In this document: positions 6,732-14,333 of the stretch, piece after piece | Numbering within the stretch: position 1 is the first letter of the stretch | How the letters are laid out: the number at the start of each line of letters is the position of its first letter | Source: an uncultured Clostridium sp. | GTDB lineage: Bacteria > Bacillota > Clostridia > Clostridiales > Clostridiaceae | Assembly: GCA_900539375.1 (NCBI GenBank) | Contig: UQBY01000044.1 | Location: 1-15,536, forward strand | Direction of reading: 5' to 3' | Length of the DNA stretch: 15,536 bases | Notes under the pieces: generated by a model | Database searches by the model: none | What the model was told of the DNA's origin: nothing | What the model saw: only the letters and a program-made list of their open reading frames with translations | Position numbers and translations under genes: made by a program

Positions 6732-9700
6732 TTGAAAAAAAATATATTTAAAGATTCGATTCAAAAAGCAGTTGATAAAGTAGATGGTAAAATAGTTGAT
6801 ATTAGCAGTATGATTTTCATGGTAATAGATTTAATATTGGTGATGAAATTATTTATATCTACTTTAGATATAATTTCATCACCAATATTGAATATTCATT
6901 CACCTATTTTTTATTCAGTACTTTTTATAATCTCATTTGGAATATTTTTTTATAGTATGTTGGGAGATAAATTAAATAAACCTAACAAAAGACCTAAAAT
7001 TTTTTTATTTACAGCCATAACATTATCAATATTAACATATTCACTATTAGCAGAAATTTTCAATTATGGTTTTACCTCTATTTTAAATAATATTTTATCT
7101 GTTTCAGAAATTCCAATATATTTAATAAATACAAATGTAAGAATAGTAACTGTTGTATTTCCATTACTTATAGTAGTATTGGTATTTGTAAAATCTTTTA
7201 CTATCCCATTTAAAGAAGAATACAAAAAAGAAATATATGAATATTCTTTAGATATTTTAACTAGAAATATTGATAAAATTACTCCGTATACTGTAGATAT
7301 AAAAATTTGTGAAGATATGAAAACAGGAGAGCCAATTGTACTAACTGAAAAAAATTCTTTTAGACATAGGATGATTATAGGTTCATCAGGAAGTGGAAAA
7401 ACAGCACTATCTATACGACCTGATTTAGCACAATTATTTTCTAAAAAAGCTTTTTTTAAGGAGGAATTAAAGCGTTTAGCATTTGAAGCGTTGGAAGAAG
7501 GTATTTGCTTTTTAAATGTACCAATAACAGATAAATATATAAATGAAAATTTTAGTATGGATCTTATTTCATTTTACCCAAATAAAAAAGATGAATTTAT
7601 GAAAAAATTTAAAAATTTTATTGTTGGAGTAAGAGATAATAAGCATAAATTATATTCAGGAAAATGTTCTTTTAGTGATAATAATGAAATAAAAATAGAT
7701 ATACCAATTAATGATAAATTTAGCAGTAATATAAAGATAAATATAAAAGTATTTAGAAATGATATGATTTATGATGAAGTTGATTTTAATTTTGATGAAA
7801 AGAATGGTATAAATAAAAAAAATAAAAACTTTATAATTTATTCACAAATTCAAGATTATAAAAAAGTTACTCAAAAAGAATTTGAAAAAGGTAAAATAGA
7901 CCTAGTTGAAGAATCTATTTTCAAAGAGATAGAGGGTATATTATACTCTAAATTTTTAAGTATAAAATTAATTAAAAAAAATAATGAAGATTTATCATTT
8001 AAGATTAATGTTGACAGTAATGGAGATGGTAAAATAATATATAGAGATTTAGGAGTTACTGTAATAGCTCCTGATGGTGGACTTGCATCAGAAGCTATTA
8101 ATATAGCATCTAAAAATGGAGTGAAAGTTAATAAGATAGATCCTAAAATGGAGGAAATAGAAAAAGGAAATGTTGCAAAATTTAATCCCATGATGGTAGG
8201 TTCTCCAGAAAAAGCAGGGGACATATTATCTTCTATATTAACAACTATGGAACAATCAGCCGGTAAAGATGCAAATCCTTATTTTACAAATGCAAGTATA
8301 AGAGCAATAAGAAATGTTGTTATTATACTTAGAGTAGCTCATCCACTTATATATAATGAAAATCCAACATTAGTGGATGTACTTAATATATTAAATAATT
8401 TTAATTTAGTAACAGATTATGTTAAGAAATTAGAGGAAGATTCTTATTTAGAAAAAAGGTGGAAAAGTGTAATTGATTATTTTAAAACTAGTTTTTATCC
8501 ACCAATAAAGTCCGAAGGAAAAGGTGGTTATGAGGTATTAGATGGAGATTTACAAAGTCAAGGAAGAAAAACAAAAAAAACAGAAGAAGCTATAGGAGGA
8601 ATAATAAATCAGTTAGATAATTTTTTAGGTAGAGAAGAAATTAAATATATTTTTTGTGATAGAAACAATAGTCTGGATTTAGCACAAGTATTGGAAAAAG
8701 GAGAATGTATAGCAGTTGCTACAAGACAATCAGAGCTTGGAGATGTATTAGGAAAAGCTTTTGCATTAATGATAATTTTAAGTTTGCAAAATGCAGTATT
8801 AGGTAGATTTAGTGAGGATGAAAATCCTGAAATTCCCTACTTTTTGTTTATAGATGAATTTCCATTTTATATTAATGATAATTCAAAAGTATTTTTTACA
8901 TTTTCAAGAAAATATAAATGTTCTGTTACTATAGCTATTCAAAATTTAGGGCAACTAGAGGAAGCAGGAGAAACATTTAGACAAGCTATTTTTACTAACT
9001 GTTCAACAAAATTAGTATTACCAGGAGCAAATGTTGAAGATAGAGATTATTTCTGCAAGTTTTTTGGTGTTGAGGAAGTTGTTGATATACAAACATCTAT
9101 AAGCCAGACTCCAGTTCTTTCAGAAAATAATAGATACAATGAATCAATAAAAGGGGGATTGGTTGAAAAAAACAAGATTAGTGAACAAGAACTTGCTGAG
9201 TTGCAATTCAAAAGATGTTACTATGCAACAATAGATCAAAAAGGAAGAAATATTGTAGGAAAAGGATTTATGGACTTTTTGAAGTTATCAGAAAAAAATA
9301 CGATAGAAACAAAGAGATATCCATTTTCTAAATATAACAAAAAAATTAAGGAAAAGACCTACAATAATTTAGAAGATGACATTAATTCAATGGAAAAAAA
9401 TATTAATGTTAAGAAAAAAGAATTTAGTGAGAATACAAAAAATACATCTTTTCATATTGATGATGATACACTTTTGGCAGATTTATTAAAAACAAGTAAG
9501 CCAATGTTAGAAACAGAAAAAGTCAATACCTCTTCAAATGAATTAAAAGGTAAGTTCGAAGAGGAAGATGGGTATATAGAATTAGGAAATAATTCAAATG
9601 AAGATAGTAATATTTTTTCTTCAAATGAATTAAAAAGTAACTTTGAAGAGGAAAATGATTATATAGAATTAGGAAATAATTCAAATGAAGAAGAGTATAT

Positions 9701-9743
9701 ATTCACAATTGATGAAAATGAAATGAAAGGATTTTTAAAATAA
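6732..9743 (+). CDS. TraG/VirD4-type conjugation coupling protein
   Basis: This 1003-residue inner-membrane ATPase would link the DNA-relaxase complex to a type IV secretion channel. Four hydrophobic segments lie at about 24-46, 57-77, 88-110 and 138-154. The Walker A motif is GSSGSGKT (217-224) and Walker B is FLFIDE (704-709). A TraG/TraD C-terminal TraM-recognition-like section follows (KCSVTIAIQNLGQL, KLVLPGANVEDRDYF). The segment GVTVIAPDGGL (from about 441), which in relatives usually reads DPKGDL, lies about 215 residues after Walker A, so a large insertion separates them. The tail contains two 29-residue repeats and many acidic residues. The start is TTG, nine bases after AAGGAG. A strong neighbour argument for conjugation is lacking because no relaxase or VirB4 is visible here. 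Confidence 0.85.
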   Translation: MKKNIFKDSIQKAVDKVDGKIVDISSMIFMVIDLILVMKLFISTLDIISSPILNIHSPIFYSVLFIISFGIFFYSMLGDKLNKPNKRPKIFLFTAITLSILTYSLLAEIFNYGFTSILNNILSVSEIPIYLINTNVRIVTVVFPLLIVVLVFVKSFTIPFKEEYKKEIYEYSLDILTRNIDKITPYTVDIKICEDMKTGEPIVLTEKNSFRHRMIIGSSGSGKTALSIRPDLAQLFSKKAFFKEELKRLAFEALEEGICFLNVPITDKYINENFSMDLISFYPNKKDEFMKKFKNFIVGVRDNKHKLYSGKCSFSDNNEIKIDIPINDKFSSNIKINIKVFRNDMIYDEVDFNFDEKNGINKKNKNFIIYSQIQDYKKVTQKEFEKGKIDLVEESIFKEIEGILYSKFLSIKLIKKNNEDLSFKINVDSNGDGKIIYRDLGVTVIAPDGGLASEAINIASKNGVKVNKIDPKMEEIEKGNVAKFNPMMVGSPEKAGDILSSILTTMEQSAGKDANPYFTNASIRAIRNVVIILRVAHPLIYNENPTLVDVLNILNNFNLVTDYVKKLEEDSYLEKRWKSVIDYFKTSFYPPIKSEGKGGYEVLDGDLQSQGRKTKKTEEAIGGIINQLDNFLGREEIKYIFCDRNNSLDLAQVLEKGECIAVATRQSELGDVLGKAFALMIILSLQNAVLGRFSEDENPEIPYFLFIDEFPFYINDNSKVFFTFSRKYKCSVTIAIQNLGQLEEAGETFRQAIFTNCSTKLVLPGANVEDRDYFCKFFGVEEVVDIQTSISQTPVLSENNRYNESIKGGLVEKNKISEQELAELQFKRCYYATIDQKGRNIVGKGFMDFLKLSEKNTIETKRYPFSKYNKKIKEKTYNNLEDDINSMEKNINVKKKEFSENTKNTSFHIDDDTLLADLLKTSKPMLETEKVNTSSNELKGKFEEEDGYIELGNNSNEDSNIFSSNELKSNFEEENDYIELGNNSNEEEYIFTIDENEMKGFLK
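9531..9704 (+). repeat. Two 87-bp tandem repeats in the coupling-protein tail
   Basis: Units 9531-9617 and 9618-9704 each encode 29 residues beginning SSNELK and containing YIELGNNSNE, with few differences between copies. They are in frame and directly adjacent, indicating recent internal duplication. The repeat is acidic and may be a flexible protein-contact tail. Confidence 0.9.
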
Positions 9744-9767
9744 GTAATTTATTTTTATGATTTCAAA

Positions 9768-9776
9768 TGTTATAAT
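9768..9776 (+). promoter_or_regulatory. Possible extended -10 promoter of the zinc-ribbon/HTH gene
   Basis: TG-T-TATAAT (9768-9776) fits the extended -10 consensus, located 25 bases after the coupling-protein stop and about 38 bases before the next start. No matching -35 box is seen, and read-through from upstream is equally possible. Confidence 0.4.
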
Positions 9777-9813
9777 TTGAATTATTATAATATTAAACTA
9801 GGAGGGGTTTAGG

Positions 9814-10539
9814 TTGTTATGTCCTTATTGCCAAGGTTATGCAGAACTAAAATGGAACACTAAAAGGGAAAAACCTGTATTGAAATGTCTTTCAAGTTCT
9901 TGCAAAAAGGTTACTGTTATAGACATAAGTAAATATAGCGATACTTCAAATAAAAATTATATCCCAAATATATCAAATGAATACTTAGAAAATTTCAATA
10001 GTATAACTACAGATTATCTAATTACTATAAGTAATGTAAAAAAATTGCGTACAGAATTAGGTTTATTAAGTACAGCAATAAGTAAAAAGTTACATTTTTC
10101 AGTACAAAGATATATGAATATTGAAAGGTGTGACAATATGCCATCAGTAATGATAGCAGGAAAGGTATGTAAGGTTTTTGGAGTAACTTTGAATGATATG
10201 TATGATTATATACAATTATCAAAAGAGCAATATGATACATTATCAACATTAGTATTTAAAAATATAAATGGAGAGAATGTAATAGTTAAAGATGAACATA
10301 TAAGAGAATTAGCATACAAAATAGCAGAATTTGAAAAGCAGACAGGAATAGTAGAAAGAAGAATTTATAAAAAAGTAAATGTAGATTCACCAGATATTGT
10401 AGAAAAAAAATTAAAGCTTCAAGAAATGGACAAAGAGTTTGCTAAATATTGTAAGAGTGTAAATGCTATATTAAAACATAAATGCGTTTTAGATTACTAT
10501 GAATGGGAATTAGTAAAGAATATAGTTCTGAATTCGTAA
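9814..10539 (+). CDS. Zinc-ribbon + HTH DNA-binding protein
   Basis: This 241-residue cytoplasmic protein combines a zinc-ribbon-like N-terminus (C3 and C6 in CPYC, C25 and C30 in KCLSSSC) with a Cro/C1-like helix-turn-helix at about 71-135 (SNVKKLRTELGLLSTAISKK through NIERCDNMPS to KVFGVTLNDMYDYI). The C-terminal third is helical and charged, possibly for dimerisation. The initiation codon is TTG, six bases after GGAGGGG (9801-9807); the nearby ATG is out of frame. The gene follows the coupling protein by 70 bases and is closed by a strong terminator. It may regulate the transfer genes or bind a transfer origin. The function is inferred from domains only, and I cannot assign a known family name. 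Confidence 0.6.
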   Translation: MLCPYCQGYAELKWNTKREKPVLKCLSSSCKKVTVIDISKYSDTSNKNYIPNISNEYLENFNSITTDYLITISNVKKLRTELGLLSTAISKKLHFSVQRYMNIERCDNMPSVMIAGKVCKVFGVTLNDMYDYIQLSKEQYDTLSTLVFKNINGENVIVKDEHIRELAYKIAEFEKQTGIVERRIYKKVNVDSPDIVEKKLKLQEMDKEFAKYCKSVNAILKHKCVLDYYEWELVKNIVLNS

Positions 10540-10565
10540 AATGTTTTATGCTTATCTATTGCTAT

Positions 10566-10613
10566 AGTGTAAATATAGAGTATTGATAATACAATATATT
10601 TACACTTTTTTTT
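10566..10613 (+). terminator. Terminator of the coupling-protein/zinc-ribbon group
   Basis: AGTGTAAATATA (10566-10577) pairs perfectly over 12 bases with TATATTTACACT (10595-10606), and an inner TATT/AATA pairing fills the loop. A run of eight T's (10606-10613) follows. It lies immediately before the 3' end of the convergent minus-strand gene. There is no T tract for termination in the opposite direction. Confidence 0.85.
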
Positions 10614-10614
10614 G

Positions 10615-11052
10615 TTAAATATTGTGATTATAGGATTCTTTTTTTAGTTCAACATATTTTTGTATGTGCTTTGGAAGAAGATTTAAATGCCCTGTATGTA
10701 TCAAATTAGCATTTCCTACTTCATTAAAGATAAAATCAATAGTCTTTTCTTCACATGGATTTAAAATATTAATCACATGTTGTTCAGATGAAGTTATATG
10801 AAGTCCCATATAACTACTTTTGCATGGATAAGTTGAAATATTATTTTCTATATCTATAATAGCTATATATTTTCCATATTTTAGGCAGTCAAAAATATAG
10901 TTTAAAGGAACACAATATAATAAATCCATACCATTATAAGATTTAGTGGTTTGACCAATACAATATACATGTTCTCCATTTGCTTGTCTTTCTTTAAATT
11001 CATCTACATTATTTGTAATATAATACTCATCTACACATTTTGCATATATCAT
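10615..11052 (-). CDS. Hypothetical protein, 145 aa
   Basis: I do not recognise this soluble protein. It has alternating strands and helices (for example YGKYIAIIDIENNI) and five cysteines without a clear metal-binding spacing, and no signal peptide or membrane segment. The open frame extends to an ATG at 11067, but that codon overlaps the Shine-Dalgarno GGAGG (11061-11065 region). The ATG at 11052 lies eight bases downstream of it, so translation should begin there (MIYAKCVDEYY). It is the only intact-looking gene on the minus strand here, convergent with the transfer group and divergent from the surface-protein group, so it is probably an independent unit. Confidence 0.65.
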   Translation of the reverse strand: MIYAKCVDEYYITNNVDEFKERQANGEHVYCIGQTTKSYNGMDLLYCVPLNYIFDCLKYGKYIAIIDIENNISTYPCKSSYMGLHITSSEQHVINILNPCEEKTIDFIFNEVGNANLIHTGHLNLLPKHIQKYVELKKESYNHNI

Positions 11053-11126
11053 TATCATTACCTCCATAATTTATAAAAATAAATTTATATTTCATCATTT
11101 TTTTAAACTTCTTAATAATATATTAC

Positions 11127-11147
11127 ACTATTAATTGAATTAATAGT
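11127..11147. repeat. Perfect palindrome, candidate operator
   Basis: ACTATTAATT and AATTAATAGT are exact inverted copies around a single G. The palindrome lies in the 300-base divergent region, about 75 bases upstream of the minus-strand start. The half-site ACTATTA recurs in the next inverted repeat. Confidence 0.5.
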
Positions 11148-11176
11148 ATATATAATTAAAGATATATATTTTTAAA

Positions 11177-11221
11177 TTTTACTATTATTTTTATTTGATA
11201 TTATTTTAGATAATAGTAAAA
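11177..11221. repeat. Second inverted repeat sharing the ACTATTA half-site
   Basis: TTTTACTATTAT (11177-11188) is exactly inverted at 11210-11221 (ATAATAGTAAAA), separated by 21 bases. With the palindrome at 11127-11147 this gives four ACTATTA/TAATAGT half-sites in 95 bases, consistent with binding of a dimeric regulator between the two divergent units. Confidence 0.45.
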
Positions 11222-11241
11222 TAAAAATAACAAGCTAATTA

Positions 11242-11269
11242 TTGGCTTAAAAACTTACTTAAATATAAT
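11242..11269 (+). promoter_or_regulatory. Possible promoter of the surface-protein operon
   Basis: TTGGCT (11242-11247) and TATAAT (11264-11269) are 16 bases apart, leaving a leader of about 80 bases before ATG 11355. Both inverted repeats lie just upstream. Other AT-rich hexamers nearby could also serve. Confidence 0.45.
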
Positions 11270-11354
11270 ATACACTTTTTAAAATATATATTATATAATA
11301 TTGTAAATTAAATATAAATATTGTAACATTTAAATAAAAGGAGGAGTTTGAAAA

Positions 11355-12359
11355 ATGAAAAAAGTAAAAGAAGTTCTTAATAATGCAATTGAGAAAATAA
11401 AACACATGACTGTTAAACAAAAGGTAGTAGCAGTTAGTAGTTTGGCAACAGTAACAGTGGTAATAGGAGGCATAATATATTATGTTAATATACCAGGCTA
11501 TGAAGAAGAAATAGAATCCAATAAAGTGGCACAAATTTTATTAAATAAGGGTACTGATAAATCTACAATACCTAATGAAACATCTGTGGTAAGAAATGAA
11601 ACAGCTTCAGTAAATAATGAAACCTCTACAGTTGAAATAGGAGAAAATAATAATACCTCTTCATTAAATAATACAAGTAGTGATATTAATGCAGATGAAA
11701 ATAGTAACACTTCTAATAATAGCAATAATATTGATAATAATAGCAATAATTCTAACACTATAAATAGTAATAATAGTAGTAATAGTAATAATAGTAATAA
11801 TAGTAACAATAGTAATAATAATAATAGTAATAGTAATAATAGTAATAATAATAATAGTAATAGTAATAATAGTAATAGTAATAATAGTAATAGTAATAAT
11901 AGTAATAGTAATAATAATAGTAATAATAATAGTAATAATAATAGTAATAATAGTACAAACTCTAATTCTAATAATTATCCAGCAGCAGGAACAATTAATT
12001 ATGAGCAAACTAATTCTCTTAATTCTGTACTTATAGAATGCGGTATGCAATTTTCAGAAGAAACTAATAATAATATAGGATGGTTACCTGCATTAGAGAA
12101 TTATGCACTTAATGGGGTCTCTCCTACAAAGCATTGTTTGACTGATGAGTGGGGAAATACAAATGGAGATATAATACAAAAGACTATATATATGGAAAAT
12201 AAGACATTTACTTATGATAATATTGTTCCTCTTTTTTATAGAGGAGCAGAATTTGATGCAATTGCAGCATATGATGGAGGTTTTGTTAATTATTTTGTAG
12301 CAAGAAATGATGGAAGTGGCAATTTAAATGTAACATTATATCATATGATAATTGAATAA
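11355..12359 (+). CDS. Membrane-anchored surface protein with Asn/Ser repeat linker
   Basis: This 334-residue protein is probably anchored in the cell membrane with most of it outside. A basic cytoplasmic stretch (1-23) precedes one hydrophobic segment (about 24-44, VVAVSSLATVTVVIGG), with no lipobox or signal-peptidase site evident. Then comes a Thr/Asn/Glu-rich stalk, a long Asn/Ser linker (about 118-206) encoded by an AAT/AGT microsatellite, and a C-terminal domain of about 125 residues (from about 207) that I do not recognise. GGAGG lies about nine bases before the ATG. The next gene, for a secreted protein, begins within 50 bases, and a prepilin peptidase follows. A role in surface attachment or pilus assembly is inferred from the layout. 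Confidence 0.7.
   Translation: MKKVKEVLNNAIEKIKHMTVKQKVVAVSSLATVTVVIGGIIYYVNIPGYEEEIESNKVAQILLNKGTDKSTIPNETSVVRNETASVNNETSTVEIGENNNTSSLNNTSSDINADENSNTSNNSNNIDNNSNNSNTINSNNSSNSNNSNNSNNSNNNNSNSNNSNNNNSNSNNSNSNNSNSNNSNSNNNSNNNSNNNSNNSTNSNSNNYPAAGTINYEQTNSLNSVLIECGMQFSEETNNNIGWLPALENYALNGVSPTKHCLTDEWGNTNGDIIQKTIYMENKTFTYDNIVPLFYRGAEFDAIAAYDGGFVNYFVARNDGSGNLNVTLYHMIIE
11762..11954 (+). repeat. AAT/AGT trinucleotide microsatellite encoding Asn/Ser
   Basis: Almost 200 bases consist only of AAT and AGT codons with rare AAC. Nested periods are visible: NNS units first, then a 30-base unit (NNNNSNSNNS) twice, then NSNNS units, then NNNS three times. This is typical of slippage and unequal exchange. 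Because the period is three, length changes keep the frame. Confidence 0.9.
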
Positions 12360-12379
12360 TAGAAAAGGAGGGGTGGGAG

Positions 12380-12409
12380 TTGATTAAACTTTCCACTAAA
12401 AAAATATGA
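12380..12409 (+). CDS. Short leader reading frame overlapping the secreted-protein start
   Basis: TTG 12380 has an excellent Shine-Dalgarno (AAGGAGG, 12365-12371, spacing 8). It opens a frame encoding MIKLSTKKI, ending at TGA 12407-12409. That stop overlaps the ATG of the 624-residue protein as ATGA. The larger gene has no Shine-Dalgarno of its own. Either translation is coupled through this leader, or an A7 tract (12398-12404) permits slippage: in the -1 frame the leader continues as MIKLSTKKN and joins the larger frame at its ATG. Confidence 0.55.
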   Translation: MIKLSTKKI

Positions 12410-14280
12410 GAAAAAAGATATTATCTTTAATTATTGGGTTAAGTATTAGTTTGTTAATGCCAATTAATATTTCAGCATATTCAAATACAACAAACTATAC
12501 TTCAAGTAATTATTACGATGGCAAAGATAATGGATGGGATACGAATTATGAATATGATTGGGGGTTATATAATTGGGCAGCAGACTCTGCAAACCATAGT
12601 TTGCTAAATAGTTCTACTCCTAAAAAAGCAGAAAGTAGGTATGATTGTACTACAGAATTACGAGGAATATCAACTGAACAAAAGGGCGACGTAAGGGGAT
12701 GGATGCAACATACAGCTATTTGGGCAAATAATATAGCTAATCATATAGAGAAGAATTATATTGATCCTAATGGTTATGGAAATGTAAGAATTCCTAATGA
12801 AAAGTATTATACAAATTATAGATGTGATTATTTAGCAAATAGAATATATTATTTTAGAACATTTTATCCAAGAGCTATAGTAAAATATTCTGATGCATAT
12901 TCTATTGGAGGAAATGATGGCTTATTATGGACAATGGATGGATATATTCAAAGACAATTTAACCGATGGGCTATTCAGTGGTATAAAAGGTTGAAACCTA
13001 AAACTGGTTTAGGAAATAGTTATATTGTTGATAATGGTGAGAATACATATTCTAAAGATCAGGTTTTGTGGATGCAATCAGGGCAAAAGACATTTAGAAC
13101 CTGGAGTTATGACTCTTACAGCGATTCATATGGTCAAAAAGCTCAATATGATGGAGGCATCAAATTATTAGAATTAGGTATATGTGGTACAGATATAAAT
13201 TATATGAGTGGAGTTAATAGAGAATCTGGAAAATTTTCTAAGTTAGACACATGGAATAATAAAACTAGAAAAGAATCTAATATAATAACTGAAGGACTTT
13301 ATGGTAATGATTATGAAAATATAGAGCATGAAACTTTATTGAGAAGAGCAACCAAGGGAGCTTATGTTACATTTAAAGCTACAGATGGTAGCTCATATAA
13401 ATTACTATCTAATGGAGCTAATAAATGGGAAAGATGGGCAACATCTTTAGACTCATATACTTATTTGTATAATATAAGTGGATTAAAAAATTATGTACAA
13501 AGTGGAGGTCCAGGAAAAGAATTTTATGGCTTTAGATATGGTTACTCTAGAAATACTGAAATATATACACAGTTAAAAATTGATGACCAAGGTCCAGTTT
13601 GGAATAAAATTTTGGTAGATACCTCTTCAAGTGGTCAAAGTATAGAATTAAATATAGAGGGACTAAAAGATGTAAGTGGACCCTATAAGGATCAAGAAGG
13701 ATGTGGGGTAGATAAAATAGAAGTAACTGTAACATCAAAGAGTGATCCAACAAAAATAAAAAAATACAACTTACCTATAAAGAATGGACAAAATGATTAT
13801 TCTTGTTCAATAGATATATCAAGCGTAGGTTCAAAAGAAGGAGATATTTTTGACATAACTGTAAAAGCTATTGATAAACTTGGTAATGTATCAACAGAAT
13901 CAAATGATGTGGTTGTTTTTAATTTATCTGCAAAAATTTATAATTCAACTGATACTTCAAGTAATATATTTAGAAGAGGAGAACAAGGTATATTAGAAAT
14001 TAAAACATATGGTTTTGTTGAAAAAGTTGATGTTATATTTGAAACAGAATTATCATCATTAGATGATAGATTAGATAAAGTATATACATTAGAACCAAAA
14101 GTTACAGATACAATTAATCATACATTTTATATTCCTTTAGAAACTGTTGAAGATAGAGAATATAAGGTAAAAGTTGTAGCTCATAAAGGAGATAAGAGTA
14201 AGACTGTATATCCAACTTTAAATATAACAGGAAATATATTAGATGATGTACGAAGTAGAATTAGATATAAGAGAGATTAA
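12406..14280 (+). CDS. Secreted protein with C-terminal Ig-like domains
   Basis: This 624-residue protein carries a classical signal peptide (MRKKILSLIIGLSISLLMPI..., predicted cut after NISA, residue 24). The large N-terminal region (25-390) is rich in Trp, Tyr, Asn and Gly and is not recognised. An Ig-like domain with a recognisable opening (DDQGPVWNKILVD) and ending (FDITVKAIDKLGNVS) spans about 393-505, followed by another beta-rich segment to about 605. There is no LPXTG sorting signal, transmembrane tail or S-layer motif, so the protein is secreted or held by a partner. Its start ATG is 34 bases from the nearest Shine-Dalgarno and overlaps the stop of a short leader frame. It lies between the anchored Asn/Ser protein and the prepilin peptidase, suggesting a surface adhesin or a component of a pilus or mating apparatus. 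That role is inference. Confidence 0.75.
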   Translation: MRKKILSLIIGLSISLLMPINISAYSNTTNYTSSNYYDGKDNGWDTNYEYDWGLYNWAADSANHSLLNSSTPKKAESRYDCTTELRGISTEQKGDVRGWMQHTAIWANNIANHIEKNYIDPNGYGNVRIPNEKYYTNYRCDYLANRIYYFRTFYPRAIVKYSDAYSIGGNDGLLWTMDGYIQRQFNRWAIQWYKRLKPKTGLGNSYIVDNGENTYSKDQVLWMQSGQKTFRTWSYDSYSDSYGQKAQYDGGIKLLELGICGTDINYMSGVNRESGKFSKLDTWNNKTRKESNIITEGLYGNDYENIEHETLLRRATKGAYVTFKATDGSSYKLLSNGANKWERWATSLDSYTYLYNISGLKNYVQSGGPGKEFYGFRYGYSRNTEIYTQLKIDDQGPVWNKILVDTSSSGQSIELNIEGLKDVSGPYKDQEGCGVDKIEVTVTSKSDPTKIKKYNLPIKNGQNDYSCSIDISSVGSKEGDIFDITVKAIDKLGNVSTESNDVVVFNLSAKIYNSTDTSSNIFRRGEQGILEIKTYGFVEKVDVIFETELSSLDDRLDKVYTLEPKVTDTINHTFYIPLETVEDREYKVKVVAHKGDKSKTVYPTLNITGNILDDVRSRIRYKRD

Positions 14281-14285
14281 TACTC

Positions 14286-14311
14286 AAGGTCAGTACCAAA
14301 GAAAAGACCTT
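14286..14311 (+). repeat. Weak hairpin between the secreted protein and prepilin peptidase genes
   Basis: AAGGTC (14286-14291) and GACCTT (14306-14311) can form a 6-bp stem with a 14-base loop, not followed by a full T-tract. It may tune expression of the downstream gene but is unlikely to stop transcription. Confidence 0.3.
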
Positions 14312-14333
14312 TCTAAATAAAGGAGGAAGATTA

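Noticed and set aside
11053..11067. ATG at 11067 as the start of the minus-strand hypothetical gene
   Set aside because: This codon overlaps the GGAGG Shine-Dalgarno itself; the ATG at 11052 has ideal spacing.
11758..11958. Minus-strand open frame encoding almost only tyrosine
   Set aside because: It is the antisense reading of the AAT/AGT microsatellite; it has no Shine-Dalgarno and no real protein character.
11697..11970. CRISPR array
   Set aside because: The repeat is a codon-period microsatellite without unique spacers and lies inside a coding frame.
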